Shown piece after piece: positions 61,906 to 64,000 of a DNA stretch of 64,000 nucleotides (within the stretch, counting starts at the first letter, position 1; each line of letters starts with the position of its first letter). The DNA lies in assembly GCF_900100885.1 (NCBI RefSeq), contig NZ_LT629692.1, positions 3,224,001 to 3,288,000 on the forward strand, written 5' to 3'. A model generated the notes under the pieces. It did not search any database. It was given only the letters and a program-made list of their open reading frames with translations, and was not told where the DNA came from. This stretch comes from Microbacterium pygmaeum. GTDB taxonomy: Bacteria > Actinomycetota > Actinomycetes > Actinomycetales > Microbacteriaceae. Made by a program: the position numbers and the translations under genes.

Positions 61906-61911
61906 TAGGCT
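61906..61911 (+). promoter_or_regulatory. -10 box for the GNAT gene, leaderless
   Basis: TAGGCT ends six bases before the ATG at 61918. Confidence 0.5.
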
Positions 61912-61917
61912 CGGGGC

Positions 61918-62502
61918 ATGCTGCTGCGCGACCCGGTCACCCTCGAGAACGCGTTCGTCCGGCTGGAGCCGCTGTCGGCCGATCACGCCGATGATCTCGC
62001 AGCCGCGACCATCGGGCTCGAGCACGCCTGGTACACGTCGGTGCCGATGGCCGAGGGGGTGCCCGCCGACATCGCGCAACGGCTCGCCTGGCGCGATCAG
62101 GGCGTGATGAACCCTTGGTCGGTGCGCCGGCTGGATACGGGTCGCGTCGTGGGGCTGACGACGTTCTGCAACATCGATCAGCCGAATCGGCACGTCGAGA
62201 TCGGGTACACCTGGATCGGGGTCGAGGCGCAGCGCAGCGCTGTGAACACGGCATCCAAGCTCCTCCTCCTCGGCCACGCGTTCGAGCGGTGCGACGCCAT
62301 CGCGGTCGAGTTCCGGACGCACTGGCACAACCGGCAGTCGCGCGCGGCGATCGCGCGACTGGGCGCCAAGCAGGACGGCGTGCTGCGCAATCACCGGGTC
62401 GGGCCGGACGGGACGCTCCGCGACACCGTCGTCTTCTCGATCATCCACTCGGAGTGGCCCGCCGTGCGGCTGGGGCTCGAGGAGCGCCTGCGGCGCGGGT
62501 GA
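61918..62502 (+). CDS. GNAT family N-acetyltransferase
   Basis: 194 aa. It begins RDPVTLENAFVRLEPLSADHADDL, then VVGLTTFCNIDQPNRHVEIGYTWIG, a segment NTASKLLLLGHAFERCDAIAVEF with the acetyl-CoA-binding helix, and NRQSRAAIARLGAKQDGVLR, matching RimJ/RimL-like Acetyltransf_3 enzymes. The substrate is unknown (N-terminal protein amino groups or small molecules). Element E4 follows 61 bp after the stop. Confidence 0.9.
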   Translation: MLLRDPVTLENAFVRLEPLSADHADDLAAATIGLEHAWYTSVPMAEGVPADIAQRLAWRDQGVMNPWSVRRLDTGRVVGLTTFCNIDQPNRHVEIGYTWIGVEAQRSAVNTASKLLLLGHAFERCDAIAVEFRTHWHNRQSRAAIARLGAKQDGVLRNHRVGPDGTLRDTVVFSIIHSEWPAVRLGLEERLRRG

Positions 62503-62563
62503 CCCCGATCCCTCTGCGCTCCTCGCCGAGGCTCCATCGTTTTCGCAGAGCCGGCGCGGGGTT

Positions 62564-62622
62564 GGGGCGTGTTCGTCTCTCCGGGGCGCAGAAAAAGCGC
62601 CCCGACGGATGAAACTCGCCCC
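62564..62622. repeat. Element E4: nested palindrome, GGGGCG type
   Basis: Units: GGGGCG at 62564 and 62583, CGCCCC at 62598 and 62617. Spacings are 19, 9 (inner gap) and 19. The inner pair forms CGGGGCGC-AGAAAAA-GCGCCCCG (8-bp stem). The outer pair matches mainly over the 6-bp unit. It lies 153 bp before the AbiEi/nuclease gene at 62776. Confidence 0.85.
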
Positions 62623-62775
62623 GGAACGGAATGTCGAACACTCGCCGTGACGGGCGGAGGCAGACCCGCCCGCCGCGGACCGTCGATCCCTCCACATCCG
62701 GCAGCGCATGATCGAGTATCCCCGAACCGGCCGGATGCGCCCCGAACGAACGCGCAACGACGCGATCGTGGCGAC

Positions 62776-63729
62776 ATGGATGCGATCCCGATTCATCGAC
62801 TCGACGATCTTCTCGCCGCGGGCTATTCGGGGCGCCGCGTGAGGACAGCACTGGCCAGCGGCACATTGGTTCGAGTCCGTCCCGGGTACTACGCTCGCGG
62901 TGAATCGTGGGCAGCCGCCAAAGCTGAGGCGCGGATCCTGGCGCAGGCGAACGCGCTCATGCAGGCATCGACGACCCGGCCGATCTTCTCGCACGAGACC
63001 GCCGCCGCCCGACACGGTCTGCCGCTGCTTCGAGCAGCACAGGATCGCGTCCATGTGATCGTCGCACCCGAGCGGCCCGGCGCTGCCGTCGGTGTCGTCC
63101 GTCACCGCGGCGTTCTCGATCTCGAGGACGTCGTCGAGGTCGACGGCATGCTGTGCACGAGTCTTGAACGCACCGTTGCAGACATCTCCCGCACCGCAGC
63201 ATTCGAACAGTCTGTGACGGTCGCGGATGCAGCGCTGCGCCGCGTAGCCGTGCCGCGGAACGGCACGTACCTCGCTGACCGCGCCGCGGAGTTCATCGAA
63301 TCTGCTCGCGCGATCGCCGCGCGCTCGGCGCACGGCAAGACGCGCGCCATGCGCGCTCTCGAGTTCGCAGATGGCCGCGCTCAGTTGCCCGGAGAGAGCG
63401 TGAGCCGTGTCCGGTTGTACGAGTTGCGCTTCCGCGATGTCGACCTCCAGGTGCACGTCGCCGGTCCGCGAAACAGCGACTACTACGTGGATTTCGGCCT
63501 CGTCGCGGAGCGCGCCTTCGGCGAGTTCGACGGCCAGATCAAGTACGTCGACGGCCGGCTCGTGGACGGCCGGACCAGCGCGGAGCTCTTCGACCGCGAG
63601 AAGCAGCGCGAGGACTGGATACGCGGAACGACGCAGTGGCGGTACGTCCGGTGGGGGTGGCCGCACGTGCGCACGCCCGCTGCTCTTGCCGAGCGGCTCG
63701 CCGCTTTCGGCATCCGACCATCCGAGTGA
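62776..63729 (+). CDS. AbiEi-like winged-helix plus PD-(D/E)XK-like protein, flanked by E4/E5
   Basis: 317 aa from the ATG at 62776. Residues about 1-50 (HRLDDLLAAGYSGRRVRTAL, then TLVRVRPGYYAR) are an AbiEi_4-type winged helix. About 60-190 resemble the AbiEi C-terminal region (FSHETAAARHGLPLL, VRHRGVL, CTSLERTVADI). Residues about 204-300 add a nuclease-like pattern: Glu in LPGES (about 207), Asp in YYVDFGL (about 239), GEFDGQIKY (about 249-257) and a basic helix REKQREDWIR, as in Vsr/DUF559 proteins. It shares this layout with the product of 47420-48250. No toxin partner is adjacent, so a normal AbiE toxin-antitoxin role is unlikely. Confidence 0.82.
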   Translation: MDAIPIHRLDDLLAAGYSGRRVRTALASGTLVRVRPGYYARGESWAAAKAEARILAQANALMQASTTRPIFSHETAAARHGLPLLRAAQDRVHVIVAPERPGAAVGVVRHRGVLDLEDVVEVDGMLCTSLERTVADISRTAAFEQSVTVADAALRRVAVPRNGTYLADRAAEFIESARAIAARSAHGKTRAMRALEFADGRAQLPGESVSRVRLYELRFRDVDLQVHVAGPRNSDYYVDFGLVAERAFGEFDGQIKYVDGRLVDGRTSAELFDREKQREDWIRGTTQWRYVRWGWPHVRTPAALAERLAAFGIRPSE

Positions 63730-63817
63730 CATCTGCGGGCCGTCGGTATCGCCCGACCGCGATTCGCGCTCCACTGACCACGTCGGTGTGCGGCATCCGT
63801 CCAGTAATGGCTGGTTC

Positions 63818-63876
63818 GGGGCGCCATTGTGTTGTCGGGGCGCACGATATGCGCCCCAAACGAAAACGCACGCCCC
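63818..63876. repeat. Element E5: nested palindrome, GGGGCG type
   Basis: Units: GGGGCG at 63818 and 63837, CGCCCC at 63852 and 63871. Spacings are 19, 9 (inner gap) and 19. Outer arms pair over 10 bp (GTTCGGGGCG); the inner form GGGGCGCA-CGATA-TGCGCCCC, a perfect 8-bp stem. It starts 88 bases after the stop of the gene at 62776-63729. Confidence 0.88.
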
Positions 63877-63890
63877 GAACGTCGACTTAA

Positions 63891-63957
63891 CGGTCGAAAA
63901 GCGCCCCAGACGCGGGAAGACGGTCGAAAAGCGCCCCAGACGCGGGAAGACGGTCGA
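63891..63957. repeat. Tandem 30-bp repeat next to E5
   Basis: A 30-bp unit starting CGGTCGAAAAGCGCCCC occurs twice without spacer (63891-63920, 63921-63950), followed by a third partial start CGGTCGA. Each copy contains a CGCCCC like the E5 units. It reaches close to the window end; nothing else is recognised there. Confidence 0.8.
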
Positions 63958-64000
63958 ACCGAGCCCAAACTGACGACGAAGAGCGGATGCCGCGGCTCAG

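Noticed and set aside
62776..63729. AbiE type IV toxin-antitoxin system
   Set aside because: Only the AbiEi-like part is present; no AbiEii nucleotidyltransferase toxin is adjacent on either side, and the protein has an extra nuclease-like region. The same holds for the gene at 47420.
63891..63957. Possible CRISPR array
   Set aside because: The 30-bp repeats abut directly with no spacers, there are only two full copies, and no cas genes are near.
1..64000. tRNA, rRNA, insertion sequences, prophage attachment sites
   Set aside because: Read on both strands; no cloverleaf, rRNA motif, transposase or integrase was recognised. A covariance-model search was not possible, so a missed small RNA cannot be excluded.

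Overview
High-GC DNA that reads like an actinobacterium. The family is probably Microbacteriaceae (Microbacterium-like); this is inferred from the gene set and from the many leaderless start sites, and no rRNA or marker search was possible. About two thirds of the window is one large cell-surface glycopolymer locus. The rest is housekeeping, with two unusual repeat-flanked genes.

Layout. 1-3.5 kb: the end of a Wzy/O-antigen-ligase-like polymerase, then two galactofuranosyltransferase-like GT2 enzymes (GlfT2-like and GlfT1-like). 3.5-6.8 kb (minus): methyltransferase, ABC exporter 1 (Wzm/Wzt) and a second methyltransferase. 6.9-12.3 kb: GT4, UDP-galactopyranose mutase (glf), UDP-glucuronate decarboxylase, GT2 and GT4. 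12.4-21.1 kb (plus): large membrane protein, GT4, membrane GT2, GT4, a Wzx-like flippase, and the GDP-6-deoxyhexose genes gmd and an rmd-like reductase. 21.1-23.5 kb (minus): second flippase, DUF2304 protein and polyprenyl-phosphate GT2. 23.7-28.4 kb: DUF2142 membrane protein, GT2 and a 722-aa two-part GT. 28.4-35.4 kb (minus): rmlA, two RgpF-like rhamnan enzymes and ABC exporter 2, whose Wzt has a C-terminal glycan-recognition-type domain. 35.4-39 kb (plus): rmlB, an rmlC-rmlD fusion and an acyltransferase. 39-45.6 kb (minus): a secreted four-repeat protein, GT4, an LCP glycopolymer ligase, purE and purK.

The parts fit together. Glf supplies UDP-Galf to the GlfT enzymes; RmlABCD supplies dTDP-L-rhamnose to the RgpF enzymes; Gmd and the reductase supply a GDP-6-deoxyhexose; UXS supplies UDP-xylose. 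Two ABC exporters and two flippases offer several export routes. The LCP protein can attach the products to peptidoglycan.

45.7-64 kb: PH-domain protein, birA, acyl-CoA carboxylase (beta, epsilon and biotinylated alpha subunits), a sensor kinase/LuxR regulator/membrane protein operon, an RNA methyltransferase, maf, an LpdA-like flavoprotein, purine nucleoside phosphorylase, a phosphohexomutase and a GNAT protein.

The most unusual signal lies here. Two genes (47420-48250 and 62776-63729) each encode an AbiEi-like winged-helix region joined to a Vsr/DUF559-like PD-(D/E)XK nuclease region. Each gene sits between two copies of a four-part palindromic element. Every element has a 6-bp unit twice in direct orientation and twice inverted, with exactly 19 nt between the starts of like-oriented units. 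One gene has CGAGGA-type elements and the other GGGGCG-type. A solitary GGGGCG-type copy lies at 57693-57751. This resembles the REP/RAYT arrangement but with a different protein family, and it is the best candidate for an undescribed system.
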